A stretch of DNA of 64,000 nucleotides from Paralithodes platypus (GCA_032716605.1 CM064560.1:11281744-11345743), one strand, 5' to 3'; positions 44,651-56,129 are shown, counted from the first letter of the stretch. The notes: generated by a model not told the origin, from the letters alone. Program-made: numbers and translations.

Positions 44651-46984
44651 ATAGAGCAGTTAGTTCAGCAACCCACCCGTATCCCGGATCGAATCGGAGA
44701 TCGGCCCAACATTCTTGGCCTGTTTCTAACTTCTAACCCTTCTTCTTATACTGTCGATCTTTTCTCTCCTTTGGGCTCCTCCGACCATAAACTTATCTCT
44801 GTCACCTGTCCTATCTCTCCAGTACAGCTACCCGATCCTCCTAGCCGGCGGCGCTTGTGGCACTTTGGCGCTGCCGACTGGGAGGCTCTTCGGCAGTACT
44901 TCTTTGATTTCCCATGGAATGATTTCTGCTTCCATGGCCGAGGACCCTCGGGGAGTGCTGAACGCATTACCGAGGTAATCCTATCGGGCATGGAAGCACA
45001 CATTCCATTCTCTTTCTCTCAGACTAATGCTAAAAAATCTTGGTTTACTCACGCCTGTTCTACTGCTGTCCGCAATAAGGAGGAAGCATTCAAACGGTAC
45101 CGACGCCTTAAAACTCAAGACTCTCATTCCTCATATGTTTCTGCCCGGAATCAAGCCAAATCTGTTCTTCGACTTGCCAAACACTCTTTCATCAATAATA
45201 AATGCACTGAACTATCCAACTCTAGCTCTTCCCAAGCTTTCTGGCATCTAGCCAAAAACCTCTCCAACAATTTCTCTTCCTCGTCTTTCCCTCCCCTTTC
45301 CCACTCTGATGGCACACCCATCACTTCTTCCTCTGACAAAGCTAAACTCTTCGCTCAAACTCTTGCTAGAAACTCCACCTTGGATGATTCCGGTGCTATT
45401 CCTCCCTCTCCGCCCTCCTCTCTCTTACTTATGCCTAATATCCTAATCTCTTCTAAAGATGTACTTTCTACCCTCTCTGGGCTTAACACTAATAAGGCGT
45501 ACGGTCCGGACGGTGTTCCTCCTGTTGTTCTCAAAAACTGTGCTTCCGTGCTGACTCCCTGCCTAGGCAAACTCTTTCGTCTCTGTCTATCCTCTAAAGT
45601 CTTCCCTTCATGCTGGAAGTTTGCTCACATTCAACCTGTTCCAAAGAAGGGTGACCGCTCTCAACCCTCCAACTATCGTCCAATTGCTCTTATCTCTTGT
45701 CTTTCTAAAGTTTTTGAAACTATTCTTGCTTCCAAATTTCTTTTCTCTTCTCATAATCTGCTCTCAGATCGCCAGTTTGGCTTCCTTAAGGGTCGCTCTA
45801 CTGGTGATCTTCTTTCATATCTTACTAACTCTTGGTCATCCTCCTTTCGGGACTTCGGTGAGACTTTTTCTATTGCACTAGACATATCGAAAGCCTTCGA
45901 TAGAGTCTGGCATAAATCTTTAATTTCTAAACTACCCTCCTTCGGTTTCTATCCCTCCATCTGTGCCTTTGTCTCTAATTTCCTTTCTGGCCGTTCCATA
46001 GCTGCGGTTGTGGACGGCCATTGTTCACTTCCTCACCCTATAAACTCCGGTGTTCCTCAGGGCTCTGTCCTATCTCCTATTCTCTTTCTAATTTTTATAA
46101 ATTATCTCCTTAACTGTACCTTAATTCCCATCTATTCATACGCAGACGACTCAACCTTACACTACTCCATTAGTTTTTCAGAACGCCCCAGCCAGCAATC
46201 CCTCAACGACAAACGTAATGAAGCCATAGAACTCTTAAATTCTGATCTAAATACTATTTCCAATTGGGGCAGAGAAAACCTTGTTAACTTTAATGCTTCC
46301 AAAACCCAATTTCTCCACCTATCTACCCGTCAGGATCTCCCAGCGGAAAATCCCTTATTCTTCAACAATACAAAAATCAACCCTTCATCTTCTCTCAATA
46401 TTCTTGGTGTCTCTTTTTCTTCTGCTCTCATTTGGAAGGACCATATTACCAGTCTTGCTAAGGCAGCCTCCCAGAAGCTGGGTGTGCTCAACCGCCTTAG
46501 GGGGTTCTTTTCCCCTGCACAGCTTCTTGCTCTGTACAGGGGCATAGTGCGCCCTTGTATTGAGTATTGTTCACATGTGTGGGGAGGTTCCTCTCACACC
46601 GCTCTCCTAGACAAAGTTGAAAGGAAGGCCTTTCGTATCATTAACTCCCGTCCACTCACCAACTCTCTGCAATCTCTCTCTCTCCGCCGCAATGTTGCAT
46701 CTCTCTCGCTATTCTATCGCTACTATAATAATCAGTGTTCCTCAGAGCTTTCCCAGTGCATACCACCTCCTTTACGTAGGGCACGTGGTACCCGTCTTGC
46801 AACTCAATCCCACCCCTACTCTGTGCAACTCTCCAACCCAAGAATGAAACGTTACTCTCAAACTTTCTTCTACTCAACATCTGAGCTCTGGAACTCTCTC
46901 CCAGAATCAGTCTTTCCCTCTTCCTATGATTTAAATTGCTTCAAACTCCGTGTGTCCAGGCATTTTGGCTCGAACGTCCCTTGA
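44651..46984 (+). CDS. Jockey-like LINE ORF2: endonuclease end, RT, C-terminal region
   Basis: The frame is open from 44651, with no start because of truncation; the first Met is at 44771. The endonuclease tail shows [14 protein letters not shown], then [14 protein letters not shown] with the SDH catalytic block. RT at ~300-540 of the 778 codons has [55 protein letters not shown] and YADDSTLHY, all catalytic Asp present. The C-terminus has [22 protein letters not shown] and ELWNSLP. It reverse-transcribes its own RNA at nicked target DNA. No stop in 2.3 kb suggests a recent insertion. The clade assignment (Jockey/transposon-BS-like) is by motif resemblance. Confidence 0.92.
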   Translation: MEQLVQQPTRIPDRIGDRPNILGLFLTSNPSSYTVDLFSPLGSSDHKLISVTCPISPVQLPDPPSRRRLWHFGAADWEALRQYFFDFPWNDFCFHGRGPSGSAERITEVILSGMEAHIPFSFSQTNAKKSWFTHACSTAVRNKEEAFKRYRRLKTQDSHSSYVSARNQAKSVLRLAKHSFINNKCTELSNSSSSQAFWHLAKNLSNNFSSSSFPPLSHSDGTPITSSSDKAKLFAQTLARNSTLDDSGAIPPSPPSSLLLMPNILISSKDVLSTLSGLNTNKAYGPDGVPPVVLKNCASVLTPCLGKLFRLCLSSKVFPSCWKFAHIQPVPKKGDRSQPSNYRPIALISCLSKVFETILASKFLFSSHNLLSDRQFGFLKGRSTGDLLSYLTNSWSSSFRDFGETFSIALDISKAFDRVWHKSLISKLPSFGFYPSICAFVSNFLSGRSIAAVVDGHCSLPHPINSGVPQGSVLSPILFLIFINYLLNCTLIPIYSYADDSTLHYSISFSERPSQQSLNDKRNEAIELLNSDLNTISNWGRENLVNFNASKTQFLHLSTRQDLPAENPLFFNNTKINPSSSLNILGVSFSSALIWKDHITSLAKAASQKLGVLNRLRGFFSPAQLLALYRGIVRPCIEYCSHVWGGSSHTALLDKVERKAFRIINSRPLTNSLQSLSLRRNVASLSLFYRYYNNQCSSELSQCIPPPLRRARGTRLATQSHPYSVQLSNPRMKRYSQTFFYSTSELWNSLPESVFPSSYDLNCFKLRVSRHFGSNVP

Positions 46985-47063
46985 TTTTGGCCCTGTCACT
47001 CTTTCAACTATGGGGGAGGCACTCGCTATAGGCAGTTATGCCTTTTGCCTCCCTCAATCACAT
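44651..47063 (+). mobile_element. Jockey-like LINE, 5'-truncated, long ORF intact
   Basis: Best copy of the family also seen at 875-1196, 13753-13880 (reverse) and 36940-39765. It begins directly after (TA)n inside the endonuclease and ends in the 3' UTR and a poly(A) tail (47067-47095), followed by more (TA)n. Confidence 0.92.
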
Positions 47064-47219
<156 letters not shown>

Positions 47220-47410
47220 AGTAAAGCCAGGTAATACATTTTCTTTAATACATACGAGGTTGAAAGAAATGGCAATTTCTGCGTTAGAAATTTTATTATT
47301 CAAGGTTTCCAGGTCTCTGATGAGTTTTCGCTGGCTGGCAGGTAGATGAATGAGGTTATCAAAATTCATGGTGGTACAGGGTTACATTAATGTACATGAT
47401 GATACAGGAT

Positions 47411-47446
47411 ATACGACGCGTTTCACTGGACAACCAGCATTATCAA
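47411..47446 (-). ncRNA. Hammerhead-like motif, Penelope copy 1
   Basis: The minus strand reads TTGATAATG, stem CTGG/CCAG around TTGT, then TGAAACGCGTCGTAT. Same deviations from the ribozyme core as the other copies. Confidence 0.4.
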
Positions 47447-47582
47447 GTAAGGATAGAATTATATAAAAGGTAAACAGGAAGGGTATATATAGAGGGTGGA
47501 AGATCAGAGGAGGCGAAAATCAGGGGGCAAATGTCTGCTATTGGTGGAGGGGTATTCTAGGAGTGTTGGAGAGAGATCCGCA

Positions 47583-49318
47583 TCATGCAGGCGCACTGGA
47601 TGCGGGAAGGTGGTGGTCGGTTGGCGAGGTCGAAGTTGATTGACTGCGTGTCGAGGGGCGTGGCCTAAGTTGCGTAGTACGTGTGGCGTCGGCAGAAGAC
47701 GAAGCTGAAGGAGGTAGCGCAGGGGGCTGCGTCAAGGGCACCAGGGGGCGACGGGGGGCGTTAGGCCCTGTAGGATAGTGCCTTTTGGCAGAAGGAAGGA
47801 TCTGTAGGTGGAAGGATGGAGTGAGGAAGTATATGAACGAAGGCGGTGCTGGTTGGGGGGAGGGGCGTCGACTGACTGGGGACAGAGGTGCATGGGGGCA
47901 GTTCATTCGTGGCCACCCCTTCGGGGATCACGGCGTCAGGCAATAGATAGATAGATAGAAGGATCTGAAGGTCCAGTGTTTGGTTGTTGATGTTAGGATG
48001 TAAGGCTTCGATATATAACGCTTCGAGTATTGTTAATCTCCTTGAGTCACTTTCTTTATCGAGTATGGTGGTGTGTTTTTCTAACTCGTTGAGTGTGAGG
48101 TGGGGGTGGTTAGGGGTGAGATAGTGGTCTTTGATGGCTCCAGCCTGAAGGCGAAGAGTTAACCGACGTGAAAGACGAGTCTGCGTCATGCCAATATAGG
48201 AATGAGGTCCACAGTCCTCATAATTACAGGTATGATGGTAAATGACGTGATCGTCGGTCATCGGGCTCTTTATCTTGGTGGAAGCTGGTTTGTTGCTGAG
48301 AACGAGGTTGGAGGTCTTGGGGGATTTGTAATAAATGATTAATTTGATTTTGTTTTCCGGGTTGGTTGGGTGGACATGCTTGGAGATTATATCTTTTATG
48401 ACGGCCTCATCATTTTTGTGTTCAGAGGACATAAAATTGTGGTAGAATATCTTGATTTCATTAGGGGAGTCAATGTTGGGAGGGCTTTGGGTGTACCATT
48501 TTTCAAGATGGTGGATGATGGTGCTGGAGACGTCGGAGTTGGAGTATCCGTTATTCACTAAAACTTGAGATAGTCTTTCTAGTTCCTGGTGGGTAGCCCA
48601 GGTAGAGCAGTGCGTGAGGGCTCTCCTTACATAAGCGGAGATGGAGGATAGAAGATAACGGCGGGGGCATTCACTATTGCCGTTGCGGCATTGTCCTGTG
48701 TTAGTTGGTTTAGTGTAGATGGTGGTTTTGAACCCATGGTCGTTCAGAGCTACGAGGATGTCGAGGAAGGGGAGTTGTCCATTGTTTGATTTTTCAAAGG
48801 TGAAGTTAAGTCCGGAGGTCATGAAGCGACGCTGGAGTTCTTGTAGTTCGTGGAGGTCCTTGATTTGCACGAAGATGTCATCCACGTATCTACAGTAGAC
48901 GGTGGGTCGTTGGGCAGCTAGGAGCTCTTCCTCGATGGTACCCATAAAAAAGTTCGCAAAAAGAACTCCTAGGGGGCTGCCCATCGCCACACCGTGAATC
49001 TGCTTGTACATGTTGCCCCGGGGGCAAAGGAAGGGGGCCTCCTTGGTACATAGCTCCAGCAGTGTTTTCAGGGCCTTCTACGGGATGTCCAGTGTTGGTG
49101 TATCGGGGCAATGGTAAATTCGATGTAGAATCATGTCAATGGTCCTATCCACTGGCACGTTGGTGAACAGGCTTTCTACGTCGAGGGAGGCGATTGTGTG
49201 GTTGTAGTTCCGGGGGGCGTCTCGTAAAATTTCCAAGAAATCGTGGGCTGAGTTAGGTTGTATTGGCAGGGCACGTAGGGGGAGAGGAGGTGACGGTGAT
49301 GGTGAGTGTGGCGATGGG
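47583..49318 (-). pseudogene. Penelope-like RT and GIY-YIG endonuclease, copy 1
   Basis: On the minus strand the RT start shows IASLDVESLFTNVPVDRTI (first catalytic Asp). A TAG stop at ~49078 follows. Then come GVAMGSPLGVLFANFFMG and CRYVDDIFVQIKD (catalytic YVDD), and the endonuclease with CGPHSYIGMTQTRLSRRL (GIY-YIG-like) and ILDKESDSRRL. The C-terminal Pro/Ser-rich tail continues to 47583 after the RTE insertion. Penelope elements group with telomerase-like RTs and use this endonuclease for priming. Confidence 0.9.
47805..47957 (+). mobile_element. RTE-type LINE fragment, 153 bp, with target duplication
   Basis: Matches 43470-43622 to the (ATAG)n tail. Flanked by GAAGGATCTG at 47795-47804 and 47958-47967; the uninterrupted Penelope copy 2 has this sequence once (near 50330). 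A severe 5' truncation. Confidence 0.93.
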
Positions 49319-50552
49319 CAACCCCCTAGGAGTTCTTTTTGCGAGTTTTTTATGGGTACCATCGAGGAAGAGCTCCTAGCTGCCCAACGAACCACCGTCT
49401 ACTGTAGATACGTGGATGACATCTTCGTGCAAATCAAGGACCTCCACGAACTACAGGAACTCCAGCGTCGCTTCATGACCTCCGGACTTAACTTCACCTT
49501 TGAAAAATCAAACAATGGACAAATCCCCTTCCTCGACATCCTCGTAGCTCTGAACGACCAGGGGTTCAAAACCACTGTCTACACTAAACCAACTAACACA
49601 GGACAATGCCTCAACGGCAATAGTGAATGCCACCGCCGTTATCTTCTATCCTCCATCTCCGCTTATGTAAGGAGAGCCCTCACGCACTGCTCTACCTGGG
49701 CTGACACCCACCAGGAACTAGAAAGACTATCTCAAGTTTTAGTGAATAACGGATACTCCAACTCCGACGTCTCCAGCACCATCAACCACCATCTTGAAAA
49801 ATGATACACCCAAAGCCCTCCCAACATTGACCCCCCCTAATGAAATCAAGATCTACCGCAATTTTATGTCCTCTGAACACAAAAATGATGAGGCTGTCAT
49901 AAAAGAAATAATCTCCAAGCATGTCCACCCAACCAACCCGGAAAACAAAATCAAATTAATCATTTATTACAAATCCCCCAAGACCTCCAACCTCGTTCTC
50001 AGCAACAAACCAGTTTCCACCAAGATAAAGAGCCCGATGACCGACGATCACGTCATTTACCATCATACCTGTAATTATGAGGACTGTGGACCTCATTCCT
50101 ATATTGGCATGACGCAGACTCGTCTTTCACGTCGGTTAACTCTTCACCTTCAGGCTGGAGCCATCAAAGACCACTATCTCACCCCTAACAACCCCCACCT
50201 CACATGCAACGAGTTAGCGAAACACACCACCATACTCGATAAAGAAAGTGACCCAAGGAGATTACCAATACTCGAAGCGTTATATATCCAAGCCTTACAT
50301 CCTAACATCAACAACCAAACTCTGGACCTTCAGATCCTTCCTTCTGCCAAAAGGCACTATCCTACAGGGCCTAACACCCCCCCTCGCCCCCCGGTGCCCT
50401 TGTTGCAGCCCCCCGCGCTACTTCCTTCAGCTTCGTCTTCTGCCGATGCCACACGTACAACGCAACTTAGGCCACGCCCTTCAACACGCAGCCAATCAAC
50501 TTCGACCTCGCCAACCGACCATCACCTTCCCGCATCCAGTGCGCCTGCATGA
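49319..50552 (+). pseudogene. Penelope-like RT (part) and GIY-YIG endonuclease, copy 2
   Basis: Frames 49352-49804 and 49794-50552. RT part with CRYVDDIFVQIKD and KSNNGQIPFLDILV; a TGA and a 1-base shift near 49802. Endonuclease with CGPHSYIGMTQTRLSRRL, QAGAIKDHYL and ILDKESDPRRL. Very similar to copy 1, so duplication or two insertions of a young family. Confidence 0.9.
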
Positions 50553-50688
50553 CGCGGATCTCTCTCTAACACTCCTAGAATACCCCTCCACCAATAGCAG
50601 ACATTTGCCCCCTGATTTTCGCCTCCTCTGATCCTCCACCCTCTATATATACCCTTCCTGTTTACCTTTTATATCATTCTATCCTTAC

Positions 50689-50726
50689 TTGATAATGCTG
50701 GTTGTCCAGTGAAACTCGTCGTATAT
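50689..50726 (+). ncRNA. Hammerhead-like motif, Penelope copy 2
   Basis: TTGATAATG, stem CTGG/CCAG, TGAAACTCGTCGTATAT. Located in the terminal segment between endonuclease and short ORF, where hammerheads are known in Penelope-like elements. Confidence 0.4.
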
Positions 50727-50765
50727 CCTGTATCATCATGTACATTAATGTAACCCTGTACCACC

Positions 50766-50900
50766 ATGAATTTTGCTAACCTCATTCATCTACTTCCTGC
50801 CACCCAGGAAAAACTCGTCAGAGACCTGGACACATTGAATAATAAAATTTCCAATGCAGAAATTGCCATTTCTTTCAACCTCGTATGTATTAAAGAAAAT
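50766..50900 (+). CDS. Penelope-like short terminal ORF, copy 2
   Basis: MNFANLIHLLPATQEKLVRD, then LDTLNNKISNAEIAISFNLV and CIKEN before AT repeats. Conserved with 47218-47369 (minus) and 28861-29048. It probably is the N-terminus of the element's main ORF in the terminal repeat. Confidence 0.65.
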
Positions 50901-50923
50901 ATATATATATGTATATATGCAAT

Positions 50924-51236
50924 GATAATAATAATAATCGGTTTATTTCAAGCCGGCAGCCAATGGGGCTGAAATACACAGACTTAACCTAGATCTTATC
51001 CTAATGGATCAACAGACTGATCCTGGCAGCTAACGAGAGCGCCTACATACTCCCAAGGGAGTAGGACGTGGGCATGAGACTTTGTGGGTCCCCCGAGACG
51101 ATCCGCCCAGATCTTGCCTTCACGGCCAGGGAAAGTTTTTGAGAGAACTTCCCCTGCCGGCGCCTGGGATTGAACCCCCGACACCAGAGCTAGTGCTCCC
51201 AATACAGAGTACTAAGCGCGCTCGGCCACCGTGACC
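50924..51236 (-). mobile_element. tRNA-derived SINE (reverse) with LINE-like tail
   Basis: The minus-strand head GGTCACGGTGGCCGAGCGCG holds the A box; B box GGGTTCAATCCC follows. The body ends AAATAAACCGATTATTATTA. The same tail closes the LINE end at 43876-44270. Confidence 0.8.
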
Positions 51237-51239
51237 GTA

Positions 51240-51267
51240 TGTATGTGTGTGTGTGTGTGTGTGTGTG
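51240..51267. repeat. (TG)n microsatellite
   Basis: Short TATG/(TG)n run between the two SINEs. Confidence 0.9.
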
Positions 51268-51762
51268 TGATGGAGTGGTCTCGCCACTGGACTGGTAATC
51301 CAATGGTCCGGGGTTCGAATCCCGATATATCAATTGACAGTATTATTGGGATGGAATTTGTGTTGTATCTTGTATCAGTGCATTACCACAAATCCCACCG
51401 AAAGTGCCAGAAAAATACCCTCATTATTCCCCGATTAAATAGCACTGTATGAATATTCCCATATTCAAAATATGCTATAGGGGGGCAATGCCTAGTGAGT
51501 TAATTGCTCAATAGGTGGCGTTCTGAGAGTGAGGGTTCGAGTCTAAGGGGTAAGACGGTGAAGCACATAGGCAATGCAGCTTCAGAGATGTGGCTGCTTC
51601 GAGCCACGGGTGGAGCTCAAGGTGCTTCACATGTATCACTCCCTAGACTGGAACAAGACCTCACAGGCTTCACCGTGTTGACCGGTTGTATGTACAGTAC
51701 AAGCTCTCAGCCTATGCCCGAAAGGGAGTAGTTGGAATATTGAAAAAATAAATTAAATATAT
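51268..51762 (+). mobile_element. Composite tRNA SINE, copy 2
   Basis: The head has CACTGGACTGGTAATCCAAT and B box GGGGTTCGAATCCC. The second B-box-like GAGGGTTCGAGTC (~51530) is better preserved than in copy 1. Ends CCTATGCCCGAAAGGGAGTA plus an A-rich tail, then (TA)n. Confidence 0.82.
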
Positions 51763-51782
51763 ACTGTACATACAGTATACCG

Positions 51783-51926
<144 letters not shown>

Positions 51927-51956
51927 TATATTGTACACCTATTATCCGATTATCAG

Positions 51957-52191
51957 ATCCGAATGCTTCATGGTGAAACAACTGGAAGGAGGAGATAACA
52001 AAGAAAATGAAAGAACAATACTGAAAGAAGAATATGAAGATAGGATACAATGGCTGCAGAGAATCGGTAGAGCGAGAGGAGAGAGAATGGTAGAGGGAAG
52101 AGAAGGTGTTGGAGAGGTGGAAGAAGAAGTGGTACCGTGTACTTCATGGATCTACGATACATCAGTCTTCTCTTCCACAGTTAGTATGGAG
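51957..52191 (+). CDS. SLC22-type organic ion transporter, extracellular-loop exon
   Basis: Acceptor TTATCAG before 51957 (phase 2; an alternative AG at 51925-51926 keeps the same phase), donor GTAAGT at 52192 (phase 0). The 235 bp start [12 protein letters not shown], run through a Glu/Arg-rich stretch, and end [19 protein letters not shown]. That end is the signature just before TM2 in SLC22 carriers (C..W.YD.S.F.ST...EWDLVC), completed by the next exon. The loop has the Cys residues and a sequon (Asn-Gly-Ser across the splice junction) expected for a glycosylated extracellular loop. The charged middle is longer and more acidic than I expect and may be lineage-specific. Confidence 0.85.
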
Positions 52192-53112
52192 GTAAGTGTA
52201 TGATATATACATAAACAGTAGATACTGTTATGTATACATATTATGTGTGTATGTATGTGTTATGCCCAAATCTACCAGACTGGCACTCTCATTGTCGCTC
52301 CAGAGGGGAATGGAGGAGTTCATCATGAAATAAGGTTTTCTTTCACAGCATGGGAAGTTTGAGGTAATGGAGATACCAGTACTACATTCACTAACCAAAA
52401 CCTCCCCCACCTGCCTAAGAAGAATGAAAATGGAAACGTGACACCTGACTAGAAGGCCTCCCACAGCCCCAGCCAGCCAGCCAGCCAGACCTCACCTACC
52501 TGAGCCTGCCAAGCCTGGACACAAGGACACAATGACTCCATTACCAAGCCGGGTAGGGGGGACCTCTTGCCCTCAACCCTAAGACCAGCAGGAGGGGCAA
52601 GAAATCATAGGTAGAGAGGATGAGGGAATCATTGGGTTTTTCTCCTAGAGGGAAAAAGGAAAAGGGATCTACATCCCCTCGGCCTGCGATGCCAACTATT
52701 TTTTCCTTTGCTCAACAGCCTGTGGTAGGTAGTTGGTAGCCCTGCTGAGTGGAACCAGAAGATAGTGCTCTCTGATATATCTGTGATTTTCATCAAGAAA
52801 AACTAAAGCAGTCATTACAAAACTGTGCAGTGTAATCTATGAATATACAGTGAACCTATGTTTATAAAAAATACTCAGAAAATAATATATTTACAAGAAA
52901 ATAAGATCTTGACAACAGTGGTTGCGCATGAGTGCTGAGTGAGCTCCCACTATTTATAAACATTTTGCAATATTCCTGACATACTTACTAGTATTAAGTC
53001 TATTGACTCTACTTAAGTGTGTTTGAGTGATCAGTGACTAATAGGAAGTAAGGTAAAAGTGCAAATAGTATCAAATATATCCAATATTTAAGTTATAAGA
53101 AAAGCTCACACG
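52192..53112. other. Intron, no gene recognised
   Basis: Contains a (CCAG)n run (~52474-52490) and otherwise unassigned DNA. No further exon seen. Confidence 0.55.
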
Positions 53113-54144
53113 ATGGCTGCCAGCAGCAAAAATGTAGACAAGCATATGGGTCAGATATAAACCCATGCACAGAATGCCAGAAACACTGTGACATTGGCAG
53201 TAAATGTAGTAACTCAGTAACTGCCACATGTGACCCACTACACATGTACAAAATTACCAGACTCCAGTAGGAAACACATATGTATGGCCTGCACCATACA
53301 AAGCCATGCCAATTACAATGAGCTCCTGGATGAACTAAAGGAATGCCTAAAAGCAGAACAAGAGGACAATGACCACATAGAATCCCAGAAAGCATCAAGT
53401 GGCCCACCTGACTCGGACAGCGGTGCCGGTACTGGTAGGCCAAATTCTGTGGATGATTAAAATGGACCTAGGACTAACCTACCACAAAGGGAACCCAAGC
53501 CTGTGAACTCCAGTCAGAATGAAATCCAAGTGCCTCCACTGGGATCCAGCCCTGAGGACATTGATTTCTCAGCACCCCTGGGTACAGAACCCACAGGAGC
53601 AGAAAGCACCCAGCAACATACCGGTCATGAGACTGAGAGGAACAAAAGAACCCACCACCCCTCTGCAGCACCATCTGGTACAACCACAAACACACAAAGA
53701 TCACAAAGATCACAAAGGAAGTCTCCACCAGTGTGCAGGTACTACAAAATAGGAGTGTGCAAACATGGAAGAGAGGGAAAAAACTGCCCTTTCTCACACC
53801 CCAAGGCCTGCATGAAGTTAGAAAGCATGAACTTAACAAGAAAAGAGGATGCACAAATGGTGAAAATTGCAAATATTTTCACCAAATCATATGCAAATAT
53901 TCACTGGAGCATAAAGTGTGCCCGATCAAGGACTGCAAATACCCACATGTCATGTGAACAAAGAAATCCAACAGACAGCAGCAACCACGACCAACAGCAA
54001 TGCCTACTAATCAAAATAACCCGCCACCATCCAGCAGTACACAAAACAGAAGCCTCAACAGTGAAAGTGAACCTAGGCCAAACAGGGCCACGAGTAATAG
54101 GTCAGCTTGGTTGGTGTCCATTATTGTCCATGCTACATATGTAA
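53113..54144 (+). pseudogene. Possible LINE ORF1 remnant with CCCH zinc fingers
   Basis: Frames are broken, but the order of motifs is clear. A Cys-rich PHD-like start (CRQAYGSDINPCTECQKHCD near 53128) is followed by LPDSSRKHICMACTI, an acidic segment, then CCCH-type fingers CRYYKIGVCKHG ... CPFSHPKAC (53733-53815) and, one frame over, GCTNGENCKYFHQIICKYS and CPIKDCKYPHV (to ~53952). Tandem CCCH RNA-binding fingers of this type occur in ORF1 of some arthropod LINEs. A decayed host CCCH gene is an alternative. Confidence 0.45.
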
Positions 54145-54546
54145 AGAAACTTACATAAACTGTATTCGTGTATCTGTTCTACATTAAGTCCCTTCAGTTG
54201 AAGAAACTAAGCCATAGATGAACAAGTTATTCTTTTGTTTTCGATTCAAAAGTTTATTGTCATGATTTTGTTTTCGATCAATCATTATAATATGTATGTA
54301 TGTATGAGTGTATGTTACTATCTATCTACTTATATACTAACCCATTTAGTACCGGCGACATTACATATTTTATTTCAGCTACATTTGAACAATTTTATGA
54401 AGCTCGGAAAGGATATATGGTAACTGAAAGGATTAATTGAGATAATCTGTAGCCTTTAAATTGGTAGACGTCCTTTCTAAACTGAATAAAGTCGTTTAAT
54501 AGATGCCAGAATATAATGAAAAGGATGTCACCGGGTTAACTTATCT
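54145..54546. other. AT-rich intron, possible small TTAA-type element
   Basis: CTAACCCATTTAGTACCGGC (~54339) and, inverted at ~54525-54540, TTAACCCGGTGACATCC could be ends of a decayed element of the same CCC-starting type. Weak. Confidence 0.3.
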
Positions 54547-54891
54547 TTAAGGGGGGGGAGGAGTTGATTTTTCTCCATGTTTAGTCCCATTAGCTTTGAG
54601 ATTTTAAAACGTTTGTTTCATTAGTTGGGCGATTTTAAGACCTTTTGCCCCATTTCTGTGTCAATTTAAAGACCTTTCGTGTCATTCAGGTCTTGATCTT
54701 TTCCTGGCAAGCGATAGCAAGCCTTAAATTGTGGGAGGAACCGGGCCTCTGGCCGAGATATTTTTTTACCAAAAAAATTACAAATTTATCTGGTAGGGGG
54801 ATCTTGGGGATATTTTTTAAGTTTGATGGAGGTCTTGGTAGGAAACTAAATAAATACATATATTAACAAATAAATATGAATCTCCCGTTAA
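54547..54891 (+). repeat. TTAA-ended interspersed repeat, copy E
   Basis: Starts TTAAGGGGGGGG; hairpin altered (GAACCGGGCCTCTGGCCGAG); ends CTCCCGTTAA at 54891. Its right TTAA is shared with the next MITE. Confidence 0.8.
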
Positions 54892-55322
54892 CCCACTGAG
54901 CCCCAGCTAGTTATAAATAAATGTGCCACCAGGGACCATCAGGTTTTGAATTTTTTGTTTTTTTCCAGAAACAATAGCGAATGGGTTAGGAATGAAGGAA
55001 AAACCACAAAAAAACTATCAAAAAGGTCAAAAGGGGGTCCTACGGAGCCCCCGAAAGTCGATTTTACAAGAGTCAAAAATTGAAGGCAATAACCCCCCAA
55101 AACCATGTTTTTGCGCACTCACGCGCACACAGTTGGACTTTGAGAGTTTTCAACCATCGGCATGGTTGCGTGGGATACTTACACAGTTCCCATACAAATC
55201 TGAGCCCTCTAGGTGCCATAGGACCAGAGTAATTAACACTGACACAACGTATGTGACGCTGGAGTTTAGCGTTACATACATTGCCGACGCACTGTTTGCG
55301 TCGCTGGGGCTCAGTGGGTTAA
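54888..55322. mobile_element. TTAA-flanked piggyBac-type MITE (family 1, short copy)
   Basis: 435 bp with perfect inverted ends CCCACTGAGCCCCAGC, flanked by TTAA. Related to 4239-4945 by end sequence, AGTTATAA near the left end and the GCGTCG-type right end. Confidence 0.9.
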
Positions 55323-55500
55323 CTAAATAGTAGTTGATGGAGGTATAGCGAGGTTAATATAATATAAATAAATAAATATTTATATATATATATAAATACA
55401 GTAGATCCAAAAATAACCGCTACCGCTCCCCCTCTCCTTAACTGTATATATTTGACCTAACCGTGTCCCCCCCTCTCTCTCTCTCTCTCTGCCCCTCCAG

Positions 55501-55604
55501 TGGGACCTGGTGTGTGACAGGGCGGGACTGTCATCACTCTTCCAGACCCTCTACACCCTGGGCTGTTTCTGCGGTGCCATACTCACCGGTGTCACAGCGG
55601 ACAG
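55501..55604 (+). CDS. SLC22-type organic ion transporter, TM2 exon
   Basis: Strong acceptor (CT-rich tract, CCCCTCCAG) before 55501, phase 0; donor GTACAG at 55605, phase 2. It encodes WDLVCDRAGLSSLFQTLYTL then GCFCGAILTGVTADR. WDLVCDR followed by a TM2 helix and G..aDR is the SLC22 family signature; the ADR(x)GR loop continues in the next exon, not found in this window. Reading frame and phase join exactly with 51957-52191. The donor region is tandemly duplicated (see findings). Confidence 0.93.
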
Positions 55605-55668
55605 GTACAGTATGGTAGAGTCCAATCACTGCTGACAAGTACAGTACGGTAGAGTCCAATCATCATAG
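55600..55668 (+). repeat. 34-bp tandem duplication covering the splice donor
   Basis: GACAGGTACAGTATGGTAGA and then GTCCAATCA repeat with small changes, giving a second GACAA|GTACAG 34 bp downstream. Confidence 0.75.
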
Positions 55669-55697
55669 GTAGGCCATATGTCAACACTTGCCGGAGA

Positions 55698-55765
55698 GGT
55701 ATGTCATTTTTTTCTAGACCCACTTCTCCCTCATGTTTAGCCCCATTCGTTTTGAGATTTTAAAA
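55698..55765 (+). repeat. TTAA-ended interspersed repeat, copy F/G left part
   Basis: CTTCTCCCTCATGTTTAG and TTTTGAGATTTTAAAA match the 5' half of the family; the rest resumes at 59073, so the 3.3 kb element between was inserted into it. Confidence 0.75.
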
Positions 55766-55784
55766 GTAGTCAAGGAAATGGGTG

Positions 55785-55955
55785 CAAGAATTGCTCACAA
55801 GGTGATACAAGCATGAAACTTCCCGGAAATGTTCACAAGGACCTACTTTACAATTTCAGAGCAGGAGCCACCAAGATTTCTGTATTGCATAGCAACGGTT
55901 GCTAGGCAAAGCATTTTCCTTAGCAACCGGCAGCAACGATGCAGTTTCTGAACTA
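55785..55955. repeat. Left terminal inverted repeat
   Basis: Pairs with 58885-59059 with scattered mismatches. The palindrome-like AGCAACGGTTGCTA lies within. Confidence 0.85.
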
Positions 55956-56129
55956 CTATGAAGTGTCATGACTTTGTACTTTTATTTATTTTCCTATATT
56001 CACTCCTAAAATGGTTCAAAAGATGTATAAAAGCATATATATCTATATAATAGAGTGAATGTCAGCACACAACCAGGGCACACTGGTGACATCACTGCTG
56101 TGTAACTCATCATGGGGTTCAGTGCCAGC

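Larger units (their letters stand above)
49319..50900 (+). mobile_element. Penelope-like element, copy 2 (forward)
   Basis: Starts inside RT (GNPLGVLFASF), joined head to head with copy 1. It proceeds through endonuclease and leader to the short terminal ORF, ending in a brief (TA)n at ~50900. Confidence 0.9.

Noticed and set aside
54339..54540. Complete TTAA element
   Set aside because: Left end reads CTAA and arms match over only a few bases; kept as a weak note only.
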